From Actinomycetota bacterium (GTDB lineage Bacteria > Actinomycetota > Thermoleophilia > Gaiellales > Gaiellaceae): a stretch of DNA of 5,894 bases. Made by a program: the position numbers and the translations under genes. Positions 4,984 to 5,894 of this stretch are shown here, piece after piece. Position 1 is the first letter of the stretch. Each line of letters begins with the position of its first letter. The DNA is taken from the NCBI GenBank assembly GCA_005883365.1, contig VAXA01000219.1, forward strand, positions 1 to 5,894, read 5' to 3'. The notes under the pieces were generated by a model that worked only from the letters and a program-made list of their open reading frames with translations, did no database searches and was not told the DNA's origin.

Positions 4984-5894
4984 ATGTTGACGCTCGAGTC
5001 CCTGCGGGAAGACGTCGCCGCCGGCACCGTCGACACGGTCATCGCCTGCTTCACCGACATGCAGGGCCGGCTGATGGGGAAGCGGCTCGACGCCGAGTTT
5101 TTCCTGTCCGAGAACGAGGCAGGCCACCCCGGCGAGGGCTGCAACTACCTCCTCGCGCTCGAAATGGAGATGGATCCCGTGCCGGGCTACGCGATCGCAA
5201 GCTGGGAGCGCGGCTATGGCGACTTCGGGCTGCGGGCCGACCTCTCCACGCTGCGTAGGATCCCGTGGCACGAGGCGACCGTGATGGTGCAGTGCGACGT
5301 CGAGTGGCACGACGGCACGCCGGTCGCACCCTCACCCCGTCAGGTGCTGAAGGCCCAGGTGGAGAGGGCGCACTCGCTCGGCTTCGAGCCGATGTTTGGC
5401 TCGGAGCTCGAGTTCTTCCTCTTCCGCGAGACCTACCTCGAGGCTCATCCTCCGCGACATCCGGACGTCCATGAAGGCCGCCGGGATGATGGTCGAGTCG
5501 TCGAAGGGCGAGGCCTGGGCCGGCCAGCACGAGATCAACTTCCGCTTCCGCGACGCGTTGCGCGCGGCGGACGACCACGTCGTCTACAAGACCGGGCTCA
5601 AGGAGATCGCGTTCCAGCGCGGCTGCTCTGTCACCTTCATGGCGAAGCCGCACCACGACTGGGTCGGCTCCTCGTGCCACATCCACTCCTCGCTCTGGCG
5701 CGACGGCGAGAACGCCTTCGCCGGCGAGTCGGACCTCTTCCGCCACTACCTCGCCGGGCAGATCGCGTGCCTGGCGGATCTCGCGATTTTCGTCGCGCCG
5801 ACGGTCAACTCGTACAAGCGCTTCTCGGCGGGAAGCTGGGCCCCGACGACGCTCGCCTGGGGCTACGACAACAGGACGTGCGGCTTCCGCGTCG
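4984..5894 (+). pseudogene. Glutamine synthetase-family enzyme (gamma-glutamylation type), internal deletion and frameshift, 3' end beyond window
   Basis: This cytoplasmic ATP-dependent ligase belongs to the glutamine synthetase superfamily, which joins ammonia or an amine to the glutamate side chain. From ATG 4984 the first 154 residues carry the beta-grasp domain (TVIACFTDMQGRLMGKRLDA, 18-37) and the catalytic start FGSELEFFLFRETYLEA (138-154). From about 5447 the family continues in the next frame to the window end. It reads ILRDIRTSMKAAGM, then KGEAWAGQHEINFR (active-site Glu pair), EIAFQRGCSVTFMAKP, GSSCHIHSSLW (His/Ser of the nucleotide region) and NSYKRFSAGSWAPTTLAW. About 28 residues normally between these parts are missing. 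The original frame stays open to the window end, so a gene caller would show one long CDS whose second half is out-of-frame. Motifs resemble PuuA/GlnT-like or actinobacterial GlnA3/GlnA4-like members more than housekeeping GlnA. The substrate (glutamate with ammonia, a polyamine or ethanolamine) is inferred. In-frame GTG 4972 is a weaker start. Confidence 0.82.

Noticed and set aside
4924..5310. In-frame N-terminal extension of the permease up to 5310
   Set aside because: The extra residues are the antisense of the GS-family N-terminus and unlike any permease. GTG 4923 has a good Shine-Dalgarno.
3071..5449. Programmed ribosomal frameshifting in the USP, permease and GS-family genes
   Set aside because: Each main junction also lacks a block of conserved residues, which frameshifting cannot supply, and I see no slippery heptamer with a downstream structure.
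5051..5746. 231-residue minus-strand open frame across the GS-family gene
   Set aside because: It is a low-complexity Arg/Ala/Pro product with no family signal, opposite strongly conserved GS sequence.
1..5894. Mobile element, CRISPR array, toxin-antitoxin pair, tRNA/rRNA or novel defence system
   Set aside because: I found no transposase, integrase, spaced repeat series, terminal inverted repeats, tRNA-like cloverleaf or unrecognised conserved gene. All intact genes belong to common families.

Overview
The window is GC-rich (roughly two thirds G+C by eye), with strong G/C preference at third codon positions and long open shadow frames. Gene content points to a high-GC actinobacterium, most likely a soil Thermoleophilia-type lineage (Gaiellales/Solirubrobacterales). 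That placement is inferred from protein style (SigG-like ECF sigma factor with a SnoaL tail, HTH_42 protein, actinobacterial UspA and permease sequences), not from a marker gene.

Layout. (1) 1-296, plus strand: the last codons of a VOC/glyoxalase-fold protein, then the C-terminal part of a STAS-domain protein that lacks its N-terminal half. The STAS tail runs codon-for-codon antisense into the 3' end of the sigma gene. (2) 195-2788, minus strand, transcribed right to left: an HTH_42 (YcaQ/AlkX-like) protein, a PhnB-like VOC protein and a SigG-like ECF sigma factor with a C-terminal SnoaL-like domain. Spacings of 56 and 24 nt suggest one operon. These three genes look intact. (3) 2789-2908: a short divergent control region with a roughly 29-nt imperfect direct repeat. 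(4) 2909-3327, plus strand: a UspA-family protein spread over three frames. (5) 3336-3364: a perfect 12-bp stem between convergent genes, a likely two-way terminator. (6) 3380-4923, minus strand: an APC-superfamily amino acid/choline-type permease broken by one internal deletion and frameshift. (7) 4984-5894, plus strand and divergent from the permease: a glutamine synthetase-family enzyme with a similar internal deletion and frameshift, running off the window.

How the genes fit together. The permease and glutamine synthetase-family gene share a 60-nt divergent promoter region and resemble amine or amino-acid uptake plus gamma-glutamylation modules. The sigma operon looks like a self-regulated ECF unit with no visible anti-sigma factor. 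The USP is a stand-alone stress protein.

The most striking feature is that three neighbouring genes (USP, permease, GS family), and probably the STAS gene, have each lost a block of about 15-45 codons, with the reading frame broken at the junction in the first three. The coding sequence on both sides of each junction is otherwise well conserved. This is either very recent decay or, more likely, an assembly or sequencing artefact. I see no convincing undescribed system, mobile element, CRISPR array, tRNA or rRNA.
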